This document shows positions 32,467 through 43,859 of a stretch of 64,000 bases of DNA, in pieces. Each line of letters opens with the position of its first letter. The first letter of the stretch is position 1. The DNA is from Zantedeschia hybrid cultivar (lineage: Eukaryota > Streptophyta > Magnoliopsida > Alismatales > Araceae), in the NCBI GenBank assembly GCA_030544215.1, contig JARZZO010000011.1:43553001-43617000 (forward strand). The letters run 5' to 3'. The notes below the pieces were generated by a model, which saw only the letters and a list, made by a program, of their open reading frames with translations, was not told the origin of the DNA and did no database searches. The position numbers and the translations under genes were made by a program.

Positions 32467-34158
32467 ACTCGCGCTCCAATTTAGACTTTGTAATGAAGGT
32501 TTTATTTATTTACTTTGGTCTCATCCTAGGTGATAGTATTTAAGATATCGAATATATTATTTATATACCAATAATCTAGATAGTTTGATTCGTAATCAAA
32601 ATAAAAATACACGCATCGCATATATGCCATTAGTGTGGTCATAGATAGCATTGTGGTTTGAGTTGAGCCAGACAGTCAAACACACACACACACACACACA
32701 CAATATAACAGTTTATAACATGAGTCTGCAAACTTATAGGCTTAATGAACTCCTTCATACTCTTATTGGTTGCGGTTGTGGATCATCCTCGCTCTACGTT
32801 CTGTCGCCTCGATCAAATTACAAGATAATTTAAAAGAAGCTTTATGGTGAGTACATCAAGAAGAGAGGTAGGGTTTCAATGGAATATGAGAGAGGGAAAG
32901 GTATGCATACCTCAATTTATTAACAATTAATAATCCACACATTCGCACATACCATCAATCACCGTCCACATATCATCATATGAATATATCATTGCATGCT
33001 TATACATGACTAGCACGTTGTTTATTTAAATTAAACAAACCACACATGAATAGCACATCACATGGCTAAATAAATGAATTTTTCAAAAATTAATAATTTT
33101 GGTTTCATAAACAATGGACCAAACAAAATTTGGAATTAAATTTTGAAAAAAAATTATTTGTTTTGCCATGCTAATTTAAATCAACCTTAAATAAGCAATC
33201 AATGTACATCACAATATATGTGCTAAAACTCCAAATTGACAAATTTATAATATTCCATGCAAGTTAAATTTATAGACATTACATGAATTAATTTTAACAA
33301 TTAAATTAACTATTTTAATGTCCTTTAATCTAACAATTAGATTAAATAACTAATTAACAACATTTGTTAAAAATAATCCCCAAGAACAATATATCTATTT
33401 ACTGACCCTTTAATAGCAATTAAACAGAATTTTATTTAATTAAAAACTAATTTTAAATTAAATTTAAAATTCTATAATTTAAAAGGGGGATTTAAGTAGA
33501 TAAATAGAGTATAATGGGGGGTTAATTGGGCCTGGCGAACCGGGCCTGGTCCGGCCACTAGCCTGAGCACAGTTGGCGCCCGGACTGGGCCCAGACCCCC
33601 CCTAAGGGGCAGGCCTAGCCCGGGTCGGGTGTCGGGCTAGCACCACGGGTTGCAAGCGAGGAGGGGGCCTACCCTGCAGGCACCGATTGGCTGGGACCGG
33701 CGTCAGGCAGGACAGCCCGGCAGCCAGGGGGTCCAGCGATGGCGTCGGTGACCCTAGTCGCCGGTGATCTCCCCAACCCCCCCCCCCCCCCCCCCCCCCC
33801 TTTTCAATTTTTGCAACCCGAGCCCCCCCCTTTAAACGCAGGAGAAGAAGAAGGAGAGGGGGTGGACGGCCAACCCATCCGGCGCCGGCGACCCCACTGA
33901 GGGAATCCCTTGTGCCGACGAGCCTTCCACAATCCTTGGGGTGGCCACGGAGATGCCAATTTGTACCCGTTCTTTGTCAGACGAAGAACACAAAATGCAT
34001 GCAGAAAAAAAAAATGATTTTAATGCAATAATTTACTATAAATTAACCATGTTCATCTAATGAACATGGCTCGTGCAATTAACATCAAAACATAGCATGG
34101 AATAAATTATAAAACTGCCGATCTGGAGTTTGAAACGGCGAAGAACACAATGAAACCT
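32467..34158 (-). other. Copia-A leader, part next to the primer site
   Basis: No gene. A CA microsatellite lies at about 32680-32701, an AT-rich block with AA-NNG-TT hairpins at about 33290-33480 (10 bp at 33324-33346, 7 bp at 33354-33370) and a GC-rich island with GGCC/CCGG words at about 33520-33780. A run of 24 C (33777-33800) follows. Confidence 0.7.
33777..33800. repeat. Poly-C run (24 C)
   Basis: An uninterrupted homopolymer inside the GC-rich leader island of Copia-A. Length is likely unstable in the genome and uncertain in the assembly. Confidence 0.9.
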
Positions 34159-34171
34159 GACTCTGATACCA
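34159..34171 (-). other. Copia-A primer binding site
   Basis: Sense TGGTATCAGAGTC, Met-tRNA type, one base inside the 5' LTR. Confidence 0.87.
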
Positions 34172-34172
34172 C

Positions 34173-34546
34173 TGTTGGGTTCGTCTATGTCCGAATCTGA
34201 CCAAAGCACAGCGGATAAAATTATTTTGGGATCGGATCCGTCCCGTTTCGATCAACAAAATTCAAGAACAATAAATTGTATTTACCTTGCGTAGATCCAA
34301 ATACGCGTTCGTCTAGTTCCGTTGATTGATGCCACAAGCTGCATAGGTGCCTGGCTTCTAGCGGTATCCATGTGGTCTTCCTCTTGGTTAATCGTCCTCG
34401 CTTCCTCGCTCGCAGTAGCGTCCGCGGATCCCGTTTGACTTCGCGTAATTTTCCGTGACATGCGGATTCAGATTCCCGTCGGATGGGAAGACGGAGTAGG
34501 CGGGAGTCAGAGCAGAATCTCCTGGGGCTGGCCAGAGGAGGGGGGC
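34173..34546 (-). repeat. Copia-A 5' LTR, left piece
   Basis: Starts TGTTGGGTTCG next to the primer site and is colinear with the Copia-B 5' LTR. Broken at 34546 by Athila-2. The remainder is 43860-45036, for a joined length of about 1.55 kb. Confidence 0.88.
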
Positions 34547-35920
34547 TGATAGCTTAAGATTGTGTCGTTAAAAATCAAAGCTAACAATCTAAATTAATCG
34601 GCTCATTCAAATTGAATTTTTAGCAATAGTAATGGTGAGTCTGAGTCGAATCCACAGGGAAATAGATTGTTAAAGTTGAAAACCTTAGATTTTTTTAGAG
34701 GAAAAAGAGAGAAGAAAGAAGATGGAGCATGATGATTTAATAAATAACAATTAAAATTAATCGGACTTACTATGAACTCACAAAAGGATGACCACTAAAC
34801 GAGCATAATCAGACTATCTACTGAACTAAGACTACCTCTAAAATACTAATTAAAAGTAGAATATAAGGTTTGAGTAGTGTCAACAGAAGAAAAAATAAAA
34901 GTTGTAGAACAAAAAGTGAGAGAAAAGATAACTTTGTTCAAAGAAGCTACTATCATTCGTTAACGGAACTATATGAAATTTTACGGAGACATTAAAAATA
35001 AAAAAATAACATGAATTTTATAAGGAAAATTTTACAGAAAATATTCAAAATACAGTGTAACATGGAGAACTCAAAAACTAGAGAGAGAGGCGATGGAGAG
35101 AGAAAACTGGTGCTTGCAGCCGTCGTCGCCCTTCGCGTGGATCCTTGACAGCCCTGGACTCCTTCTAGTGGTCAGTTGCAGTGCCTCGAGTCCACCTTCA
35201 GCCCCTAGCATCCGCTGGTTTGAAAGAGATGTAGAGAGAGAGAGAGAATGAAAGCTAGAGAGAGAGGAGGAGAGGTTGCTACAGTACCGCAGTACTGTAG
35301 CTACTACAGTACCCGCGGGTACTGTAGCAAGAGAGGGAGAGAAAAGAGGAAGAAGAAGGGTGAGAGAAGAAGCAGTTCCAAAAAAAATAAAGAAGGGTCA
35401 GATCTTTTAAAAAGAGAAGGAGAGAGAGAAAAGGAAAGGGTAAAAGAAGGTCGGCGGCTGCTCCTTGTGGCTTCCTTAGAGAAAAAGTTAGGGCATCCTT
35501 CTTATTGATTTTCTTACCCAAAATGTCCTTACATTTATCCCGTGCACAAAAATAAACGTTAATCTTGGAATTTGAACTTGAGTCACTCCAACGAGCACCA
35601 ACTAGTCCAACCAACTGCACCACATGTTCTTTATGTCCTGCTCACACAAAATAATTTAAAATTATATTTATGTGGTGAACATAATAACAATTATATTCAA
35701 ATAAAATTATCACATATCCCGGCTTTGCTGAAAACCCACAAATACGCTACACTCAATTTTTTACATGAAATGACGATGTTTTTAACTCAGAATTCAACAA
35801 AATTGGAGTCGTTGGAAAGTGTACAAAATTATTTATCAACACATGTAGTTTTACACATAAAATCATGAGTGTAATGTATAATTTTAATTAATTAATGCTC
35901 AAAAATGTGTAATTATGACA
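34547..35920 (-). repeat. Athila-2 3' LTR
   Basis: Plus strand TGATAGCTTAAG to AATTATGACA. It carries the palindromes at 35279-35300 and 35304-35327. Confidence 0.9.
35279..35327. repeat. Twin CTACAGTAC palindromes, Athila-2 3' LTR
   Basis: 35279-35300 has 9-bp arms CTACAGTAC/GTACTGTAG and centre CGCA. 35304-35327 is a perfect 24-nt palindrome with 12-nt arm CTACAGTACCCG. Confidence 0.9.
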
Positions 35921-37130
35921 CTCCCCAACTTAATCATTGCTAGTCCCTTAGCAATGCAAATAATGAAACATTAGGACTACAATGATCTGTAGAAAGTCAT
36001 GCTTCATTTAAAGTTTATCTGTCACAAATAATTATATGATAGTCATTTAGTTAAGTTAAAGTTCTCATTTTTCTCACTACATTTGGGGTTCCGACAAGTG
36101 ATTGTGCATAAAAATTGTCATGATTTAAAGTTCATTTCCACCCTTTTTAGTATATCATCGCCTTTACTGACCCTTGGTGTAAAACTACCCAGAGGAGGGA
36201 AGAGAAAAAGAAGTTTCTTGATCAGACGGTAAGGATCGCTTTTCAGCTCTCGCCCCAACTCAACACTTTCAGGACTTGGTCTTAATTTGATATGAGGGAC
36301 TTTAAAATTAGCGCGGCTTTTTTTTATTTATTTAATTGCACTCTTTGCCTTTGAGAGTGTGTACTTTTTGCCACTCTCTTTAATTTGCCAGAGGGGAGGT
36401 GCGTACTTTTTGCCACCTGCCTTCCTTTGTCTCTTTCAAAGCATTTTTGCTATTTGTCCTTTAGTTTACATGCTTACAATTGTCCCTTTTTTCTGATCGC
36501 CTCCTTAAGTGTTGAGTGGTTTGGTCCCCTAGTACGAATCCCGACCTTCCTTTCGTTCAACCCAAAGAAGAAAAAAAAAAGAATAGGTAGTCCTACCCTT
36601 TAGGTTAATTCTAGCAATTTTACACTTTAAAGGTCTTCCACTTACCTTAAATTGCCGTGTGTGTGTGAAAATCATCTTTGTCGTGGCTCCTTATGGAGTG
36701 GGGAATATTTCGAACTTCTTAAGCTTTGTCTAACTGACTAACACAAAATTGATTTGTTTAGAGATCACTTAATCAAGCATGATTTTATGAAAGCTTAAGT
36801 GGGGTGTGAAAAAGAATTTTTGAAAACTTTTGAGCATTTTTATCCATGAAAAACATAAGCTTTCTTCAAAAGATTTAACAATCATGCACAAAATAGTTGT
36901 TTCCCCCAACTTAAATGACACTGTCCTCAATGGCATAAGAAATATGAAAGAGTTACAGTCAAAAGGAGTCAGGGAAGGAGAGATACAATCTGGGGTATCA
37001 ACGATTTTTCATCTACTTTACGCTTAAGACAACTGCCACCTGAATTATTAAACCTATAAAGAAAATAAAAAAATGACTTATTAAATAAACCTAACAACGT
37101 TGGGTTGCCTCCCAATAAGCGCTAAGTTTA
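35921..37130 (-). other. Athila-2 3' non-coding region with polypurine tract
   Basis: The sense strand ends ATTAAGTTGGGGAG before the LTR (tract about 35921-35933). Conserved with Athila-1: the pre-tract stem-loop (35935-35956), two constant-loop hairpins (36353-36378 and 36397-36418), the internal G run after CATTGAGGACAGTGTCAT (about 36903-36936) and GGGAGGCAACC (about 37105). Frames here, such as 36385-36603, are on the wrong strand and unsupported. Confidence 0.78.
36353..36418 (-). other. Two hairpins with constant GCAAAAAGTAC loop, Athila-2
   Basis: 36353-36378: 7-bp arms GAGAGTG and CACTCTC (sense) around GCAAAAAGTACA. 36397-36418: 5-bp arms AGGTG and CACCT around GCAAAAAGTACG. Arms differ; the 12-nt loops are the same but for the last base. 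Confidence 0.65.
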
Positions 37131-37247
37131 ACATCTTCAGCCAGACGCAATGTGTACACTATCCAATGCCTACTAGCACAAATTTCAGTGCATGCATTTT
37201 GAAGTTTGTTGGTTGGAGTGCACTCATCATTGCATGTAGCTGATGAC

Positions 37248-37547
37248 TCAAAGTGTTATCATTGAGGTTCCAGAGAAAAGAATTTTCAACATGGTTAGTG
37301 GGATATTGGTTCTACTTGATTCATAAGCCATGTCAACCATGTACCCCGCTTCTTTTCCTTGACTAAATTGAATGACTTGATCCTTGATAAAAAGATCAAA
37401 AGTTCCCAGAATGATGGGGCATTGATTCAATGTAGGAGATGATCCAATGTCGAAGATGGGGAAATCAGCAAATATGTGGCTCCTATCCACCTAAATAAGA
37501 GTATCTTGGATCATGTCATGTGGCTGCTTAATGAAATGATCAATTGA
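37248..37547 (-). pseudogene. Athila-2 decayed protease C-terminal part
   Basis: An open minus frame 37490-37248 reads VDRSHIFADFPIFDIGSSP..., and upstream bases to 37547 give DHFIKQPHDMIQDTLI. These align with the WVDRSVK...IEDVIIKVHDCYFPVDFFILDM part of the Athila-1 protease. A stop separates the pieces. Confidence 0.6.
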
Positions 37548-38384
37548 CTACAAAGAAACCGACGTGCGCTTTAATTTGTGGATTCCAAATTTCTCAAAGA
37601 TAGAGACTGAGAACAGGTTCAGTTTGGCCTCAAATTTTAATAAAATCCAGTAAAGATTGATGTTATCGATATTGTAAGAATTGAGTTGGGCAACACATTG
37701 AGTTTCTTTGAGAAAATGACTGTTGATGTGGACTTGGCCCAATAATTCCATCATCTCCTTGTGTTGGGCTAGCTTTTGGAGGCTATTGGACTTAGATTCT
37801 CTAACACTCAGGGAGGGAATTATGGGTAGGCACATGCTCAGGTTCTCACTAGACTCCTTCTCATCCCCGTCATCTCCCCCCAACTTACCCTCCATAGGCT
37901 CTACCTGATGATTATCCAGGTCTATGGATTGAGTTTCCTCCTGATACAACTCTTCAAAATTATCCATTTTCTCCATTGGGAAGAAGAAATATTTAAGATC
38001 CAGACTAAAGTATGTATTTAATTCCTCTATGGAAAATAGAAAGTGTTCAAAGTCTGGATCAGTATCATGAAAATCACTCACTTCTCCTTCTCCTTTTTCC
38101 TTCAAGCTCTTCTCAGGAGAAATAGGTGTGATCGTAGATTCGCCTTGTTGGTCAGTCTGAGGGTTCTCCATATTCTCTCTTTGCACCTGGTATAACTCTT
38201 CCAAATTATCCACTTTCTCTATTGGGAAGAAAAAATATTCGCGGTTCGGACTAGTATGTGTATTTACTTCCGCTGTGGAGAATATAAAGTGCTCAAGGTC
38301 CGAATTAACCTCTAAAAGATCACTCACTTCCCCTTCTCCTTTTCTATCACTTAAGCTTTCTTCAGGACAAACTGGTATGATCAT
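37548..38384 (-). CDS. Athila-2 acidic repeat ORF fused to gag/protease remnant, 278 codons
   Basis: The frame runs from the ATG at 38384. Residues 8-66 and 90-147 are two copies of a repeat of about 60 residues: GEGEVSD, then (D/N)xDxEHF(I/L)FS, then YFFFP(I/M)EK(V/M)DN(L/F)EELYQ. A decayed third copy lies upstream (about 38500-38430). Residues 195-240 (KLAQHKEMMELLGQVHIN...) match the Athila-1 segment before protease, and residues 248-270 match its protease loop, but DLGAS has become KFEAK, so it cannot be an active protease. The repeat is acidic and aromatic with no signal peptide or membrane segment. I do not recognise it; no function is claimed. It may be a pseudogene despite the open frame. 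Confidence 0.6.
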   Translation of the reverse strand: MIIPVCPEESLSDRKGEGEVSDLLEVNSDLEHFIFSTAEVNTHTSPNREYFFFPIEKVDNLEELYQVQRENMENPQTDQQGESTITPISPEKSLKEKGEGEVSDFHDTDPDFEHFLFSIEELNTYFSLDLKYFFFPMEKMDNFEELYQEETQSIDLDNHQVEPMEGKLGGDDGDEKESSENLSMCLPIIPSLSVRESKSNSLQKLAQHKEMMELLGQVHINSHFLKETQCVAQLNSYNIDNINLYWILLKFEAKLNLFSVSIFEKFGIHKLKRTSVSL

Positions 38385-38551
38385 GGATGCATCTTGTTGA
38401 CCAGTCTCAGGATTTTCATAGATTGATTCATGCTAGCATTCCCTATTCTCACCTGATACAACTCCTTAAGATTCTCTCGATTTTCAAGATCAGGCATGAT
38501 GTGACCATTTCCGGGTTGAGCGATTTCAAGTTGAATTTGTGAGTTGATTTT

Positions 38552-39205
38552 TTAGTCAAGATAGTCAAGATCAGGTGAAAAAGATTGCAGATTTTCAATG
38601 GGCTTGCTAAGCACTTCTTCTAAATCCATCCTTAGATTAGTTTCAGTCAAACAGTCAACTAGAGCCTGCATTCTACCAATGGTTTGTTGTTGGGCCAAGA
38701 CTATTTGTTCAAGTTGCATGAATTGATCATCTTGAAGATGAGAATAACTTGGCTGATAATCAGACTGCGAAGAATAAGAATATGTCGAATAATCTGATTG
38801 GACGCAAGGCGGACAAGAGCTTGTGGACAATGGATAATCAGAGTGTCCATGATTGTGGGCCAAACCACTAGAGTAGACTTGGAATTGGGCCCAATCTGAG
38901 AAGTCTTGGATAGCTAGACTTGGAGCTTGGGTTTGGTGAGGTGGAAATTGAAGAGCAGGTGGGGTATCATAATGGTCCTGATTGGCCCAAATGGGGCATC
39001 TCTCTTGATAGGTATATAATTGTGTGGGAGATGAGGACGGTTCTGAGCCCAAAACTAGAAATTGATTAATTGTGTGGGCCAAGTTGTCTAACTTATCTAA
39101 TCTGTGAGCCAAATCCATGTTAGGTGGTGGAGGAAAAGGTGTGATGGTATTAAGACATGGGCCAGGAAATTGGTTCATTTGAGTCCACTCCATGTTGAAA
39201 ATCAT
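38552..39205 (-). pseudogene. Athila-2 gag C-terminal region
   Basis: An open minus frame of 217 codons (MIFNMEWTQMNQFPG...). The Pro/Gln/Ser-rich middle and the QLEQIVLAQQQTIGRMQALVD stretch (about residues 165-185) match the Athila-1 gag C-terminal part (QLQQLILTQQQSISKLESQM). The capsid-like N-terminal domain of Athila-1 gag is missing altogether. The stop at 38552 separates it from the repeat ORF downstream. Confidence 0.65.
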
Positions 39206-40105
39206 TTTTTTTTATTTTTTTAATTATGATGCAAACAAGTTAGCACACAATTATTCCTAAGACAACTATGGTTAAACTAGCCTACATGATGTGTTTCTCA
39301 CAAATTAATCTAGGTTTAATTCAAGTCCACCCTCACAATTATCAATCGGCCAGGAAAGAGGTGGGGTGGTGGGAGGCTCTCCCTACTTTCGTAGGGACCT
39401 AATTAAAGAACCACCGACCCACTTAACCGTTTATCATTTGACCTCTATAGCCTTAGACACCGGTCCCCAAAAGTGATAGTGGGCTCAAGGTAGGCCCAAA
39501 TCTCATTGTGAACCCTAGATTGAATTCCTACTCACTTTTAATGGGTTTGGGTTAATGAAAGAGTGCAAGGGATGGTTGTTTTTGGGCCAAGGAAGGGTAA
39601 TCAAATCCCCACCTTATTTTGTTAATGGACTTGCCCTTAAGATATTTTTATGTGAAGTGCACAACCAATTCAAACAAGGGGTTCTATGCAATCATGGAAA
39701 TGCATGAACATTGTGTTTAAGGGAGGTAGAAATCTCACCTTGTCCCCCGCAATCTTCAACAAAATGAAAATTTACAAGAAAGGAAACAGTCTAAAAATGC
39801 AGTCCTAAATGATGCATGACCTAAATATAGACAATTTCTAATCTTAGAATGAAGATTTTTATTTATTTGGATTCCTTATGATTTTTTTTTAATTAATGGA
39901 AAGTTAACTATGTTAGGAAACTAACTAAAAAGGAAATTAAAAAGAAAGGCAAGTTGGAACAAACTCACCAGGGGGGGAAGATTTTTATTTCCTTTTTTTT
40001 TTCCAATTCTCACCTTTTTTTTTTATATACCTACAAAAGAAAAAGAAAAAGTGTTAGCATGGATATTTACAATGAATCCAAAATTATTAAAACTAAAAAT
40101 CTAAT
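39206..40105 (-). other. Athila-2 leader
   Basis: No gene. The sense segment at about 39530-39320 matches the Athila-1 leader at about 2050-2260 (GGTTCACA..., CCCACTACCC, CACCTC). Poly-A/T runs occur near 39980-40030. Confidence 0.7.
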
Positions 40106-40123
40106 TCCCCAGCAACGGCGCCA
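40106..40123 (-). other. Athila-2 primer binding site (tRNA-Asp type)
   Basis: Sense TGGCGCCGTTGCTGGGGA, five bases inside the 5' LTR. Confidence 0.9.
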
Positions 40124-40128
40124 AAAAT

Positions 40129-41115
40129 TGATAGCTTAAGATTGCGTCGTTAAAAATCAAAGCTAACAATCTAAATTAATCGGCTCATTCAAATTGAATT
40201 TTTAACAATAGCAATGGTGAGTCCGAGTCGAATCCACAGGAAAATAGATTTTTAAAGTTGAAAATCTTGAATATTTTTAGAGGAAAAACAGAGAAGAAAG
40301 AAGATGGAGCATGATGATTTAATAAATAATAATTGAAATTAATCGGACTTACTATGAACTCACAAAAGGATGACCACTAAACAAGTATAATCAGACCATC
40401 TACTGAACTAAGACTACCTCTAAAATACTAATTAAAAGTAGAATATAAAGTTTGAGTAGTGTCAACAAAATAAAAAATAAAAGTTGTAGAACAAAAAGAG
40501 AGAGAAAAGATAACGTTTTTCAAAGAAGCTACTATCATTTGTTAACAGAACTATATGAAATTTTACAGAGACAGTGAAAAGAAAAAAATAATATGACTTT
40601 TATAAGGAAATGTTTACAGAAAATATTCGTAATATAGTATAACATGGAGAACTCAAAAATTAGAGAGAGAGGCGATGGAGAGAGAAAACTGGTGTTTGCA
40701 GCCGTCGTCGCCCTTCGCATGGATCCTTGGTACAGTTCCAGTACCTCGAGTCCACCTTCAGCCCCTAGCAGTCGCTGGTTTGAAAGAGAAGAGAGAGAGA
40801 GAAAATGAAAGCTAGAGAGAGAGATTGAAAGCAAGAGAGAGAGGGGGAGAGGTTGCTACAGTACCGTGGTACTATAGCTACTACAGTACCCATGGGTACT
40901 GTAGCAAGAGAGGGATAGAAAAGAGGAAGAAGAAGGAGGAGAGAAGAAGCAGTTCCAAAAAAAATAAAGAAGGGTCGGATCTTTTAAAAAGAGAAGGAGA
41001 GAGAGAAAAGGAAAGGTTAAAAGAAGGCTGGCGGCTGCTCCTTGTGGCTTCTTTGGAGAAAAAGTTAGGGTATCCTTCTTATTGATTTTCTTACCCAAAA
41101 TGCACTTACATTTAT
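40129..41115 (-). repeat. Athila-2 5' LTR, left piece
   Basis: Colinear with 34547 onward; starts TGATAGCTTAAG. Interrupted at 41115 by a solo LTR with TSD tttat. It contains a second perfect 24-nt palindrome at 40881-40904 (arm CTACAGTACCCA). Confidence 0.9.
40881..40904. repeat. Perfect 24-nt palindrome, Athila-2 5' LTR
   Basis: Arm CTACAGTACCCA and its exact complement. It differs from the 3' LTR copy (35304-35327) at the two central bases, yet is still perfect. Confidence 0.9.
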
Positions 41116-43469
41116 TGTAAGGATTGAGATTTCTGGTTCAGTCTTTGGGTCGGTTTTGGGCCGGATCCCCTGAGTTGGGCCCTGATGGGTCTAAAGAGTG
41201 CCTTCTAAATGACGTCTAGGATGCACGACGTCTTTCAAACGGCGTCTTACTGGGGGGACACCATTTAGCTAGGTTGCTGTTGTGCCACGTGGGCGCCACG
41301 TGGGCAGACTTCGGCCGCGAGAGTACGGCCCCTGTCGTGTCATCTGAACGACGTCCTTGATGGACGACGCCATTCAGAGTACGACCCTAGGTTGTTAGTG
41401 TATGGCGCCGGCCTTGTCGTACGGCGTCTTTGGTGGGCGACGCGTTTCAGAGCCTCTATCAGTACGGCCCGTCCTGTCATCTGATAGGCGTCTGTCCAGC
41501 ACGACGCGTTTTACCCTGTTTCATATTGACCCCGCGAGCCTTCCCTCCTTTCTCTCATTTTCTTCCTCTCATTCTCTCTCTTCCCTCTCACCGCCCCCTC
41601 CGATTCCTCTTTTCCTTCCCTTCCTTTTCTTCCTCTTCCACCACTCTAATACCTCTCACCACTACCACCACCACTTCCTTCGTGGCACTTCATTCTCCGG
41701 GCGGCGACCGACGTCCTGGCGGAGTGACGACGTTTTCGGAGGTACCGGCGGTGGTCTGCGGTGCGGCGGTTCAGCGGTACGGAGCCATAAGGAGTTCAAG
41801 TAACCGGTAGGGGGACGAACCTTGCATGTATTGTGGTTGTTTCATCCGTGTTTTTCCGTGTAAAGCATGATGCGTGTTTGGGGTTTTTGGGTAGAATGAG
41901 CATGTTAAGGGGCTTTCTTGATGGGGATGGTGATTTCTATGAATGAGGATTTGTGGGTTTCATGTGGTGGTTTGTTTTCCCTCTTCGTTTTCCCCTTCTT
42001 GGGTGTTTTTGGGGCGAAATTGGGGTTAAAAGGGGACCCTCGGGTCAAGCTGCAGAAACCTGGTTTCTGGCCCTAAATGACGTCGCACTAGGACGACGCC
42101 ATTTCAAATGGCGGCCTTCTAGGACGACGCCATTTAGGCAGAAATGTTCCAGAAGCGGTTTCTGTTAGAATAGTTTTCCATGTTGAATAGCGTCCAGAGA
42201 CAGGAACGCCTTTTCAAAAGGCGACTTGCGTGGACGACGCATTTTAGTGGAATCACCCCGTAGCCTGTCCCTGCTTCTGTCGCTATCAGGCAACGAGGTA
42301 TAGCGACGCCTTTCAAAAGGCGGCTGCGTGTGGCGACGCGTTTTAGGCCATTTCCGAGGGCTTGATATCACATGAACCAATTTAGGAGGCTTGAATGGCG
42401 TCGGCCTTGGGCGACGCGATTCAAGACAGAACCACATTAATTCATGCTATTAATATGTGTTTACACTGTTAGATAGTTTAGTCAATACATGCTTTAAATG
42501 TACTCAATGATGATGGATTCCATATGACCGGATTGCACTGTGTTGTGTTTCGTGCGACCGTGGACTTCTTACGTGACCGGATCGCACTGTGCTGTGTTTT
42601 GTGCGACTGTGGACCTAGAGTGACAGTTGTAGTGCTTGACATCCTGTGTCGGTGTGGGTGGGACACAGCGCCGGTGGGAGCAGTGGCGGGGTGACGCCTA
42701 GTGAGAGAGGGTCACCTGGTGAACCCCAGGGTTAACTAGTACCGGTGTAGGAGTGGTACCTATGGAGTGTCACTCGTGCTGGGGGAAGGAGTAACCACCT
42801 GAGTCAATTGGGCCGGAGTAGCTAGCGTGCTATTCGAGGGGTTACTGTTTGGTCTCAGCGGGTCGGTGTTTCCCACGTTTGGTTGTGTGGTTGGCGTGTT
42901 TTGCCGAGACGTTGGTTGTAGGCTCCCTAGTAGAATGGTTTCAGAGATATGCATGTTACATTTCGAATGCATGTGGTTTATATCGAGATTTAGGAGTAGT
43001 GATTACTGCTTTACTTAAATTGCCTTTATTCGTGTTATTATGCTTGTGGGTATGTGAGTAGGAGGTGGGAGATCGGATGATCCCTACTGAGCCCAATTCT
43101 GGTGTGGCTCACTCCCTACGGTTTCAGGTGTGGACCTCTTGGCGAGTGGAGGCGTGGTGTTCTCCTTGGTGTGCGGACCAGCAGCTATCTCAGTTCCGGG
43201 GTATGCCCCGATGTTGTTGTACTTTGCTTCTGCCTATACTTATTTAATTCTTTGGACCATGTAATTATTGTTGGACTGTGTACGGACATTATTAATTTCC
43301 TTCCTGTGCACTTGTAATTTCCTTGAAGTCCGTGTGATTGTTATATTTAGCCTTGTTTAACGCTTACTCCTCCAGACGTGTGTATGAGATCCGGGTGTGA
43401 GACCGTGGATAATGATTCGACACCCATTTAGTGATCGGGTTTCCGATCATAGGGTGGCGGGTCGTTACA
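41116..43469 (+). mobile_element. Solo LTR of the TR-GAG-related family, in the Athila-2 5' LTR
   Basis: 2,354 bp, TGTAAGGATTGAG to GGTCGTTACA, with exact TSDs tttat at 41111-41115 and 43470-43474. It carries GGCGTC/GACGC modules at about 41208-41520 and 42070-42425 and a 49-bp tandem repeat (starts 42525 and 42574). No internal sequence. It differs from the 2.7-kb LTRs of the TR-GAG element by large indels, so it is a separate subfamily. Confidence 0.92.
42525..42622. repeat. 49-bp tandem repeat in solo LTR
   Basis: Two copies starting TGACCGGAT(T/C)GCACTGTG. The solo LTR at 30108-32461 has both copies too; the 2.7-kb LTRs lack them. Confidence 0.8.
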
Positions 43470-43474
43470 TTTAT

Positions 43475-43854
43475 CCCGTGCACAAAAATAAACGTTATTC
43501 CTAGGATTTAAACTCGGGTCACTCCAACAAGCACCAACTAGTCCAACCAACTGCATCACATGTTCTTTATGTCCTGTTCACACAAAATAATTTAAAATTA
43601 TATTTCTATGGTGAACAGAATAACAATTATGTTCAAATAAAATTATTATATATCCCGGCTTTGCAGAAAACCCACAAATACGCTACACTCAGTTTTTTAC
43701 ACGACATAACGATGTTTTTAACTCGGAATTCAACAAAATTGGTGTCGTTGGAAAGTGTACAAAATTATCTATCATCACATGTAGTTTTACACATAAAATC
43801 ATGAGTGTAATGTATAATTTTAATTAATTAATGCTAAAAAATATGTAATTATCA
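43475..43854 (-). repeat. Athila-2 5' LTR, right piece
   Basis: Continues 41115 after the solo LTR and ends AATTATCA. The joined LTR is about 1.37 kb. Confidence 0.88.
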
Positions 43855-43859
43855 AGGGC

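Larger units (their letters stand above)
34547..43854 (-). mobile_element. Athila-2: non-autonomous Athila-type element lacking RT and integrase
   Basis: LTRs 34547-35920 (3') and 40129-43854 (5', itself interrupted by a solo LTR). TSDs ggggc (34542-34546) and agggc (43855-43859) differ by one base. The tRNA-Asp-type primer site and polypurine tract are in place. The 4.2-kb interior keeps the leader, the gag C-terminal region, a decayed protease region and the full 3' non-coding region; capsid, RT, RNase H and integrase are absent. An acidic tandem repeat not seen in Athila-1 sits between gag and protease. Its mobility must have relied on a partner Athila. Confidence 0.9.

Noticed and set aside
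35248..35508. Lys/Glu/Arg-rich frame in the Athila-2 LTR (also 40825-41085)
   Set aside because: A purine-rich LTR tract read in one frame; it is on the antisense strand and its repeat is only the other LTR.
34542..43859. Exact TSD for Athila-2
   Set aside because: The flanks read ggggc and agggc, one mismatch. I keep the element but do not claim an exact duplication.
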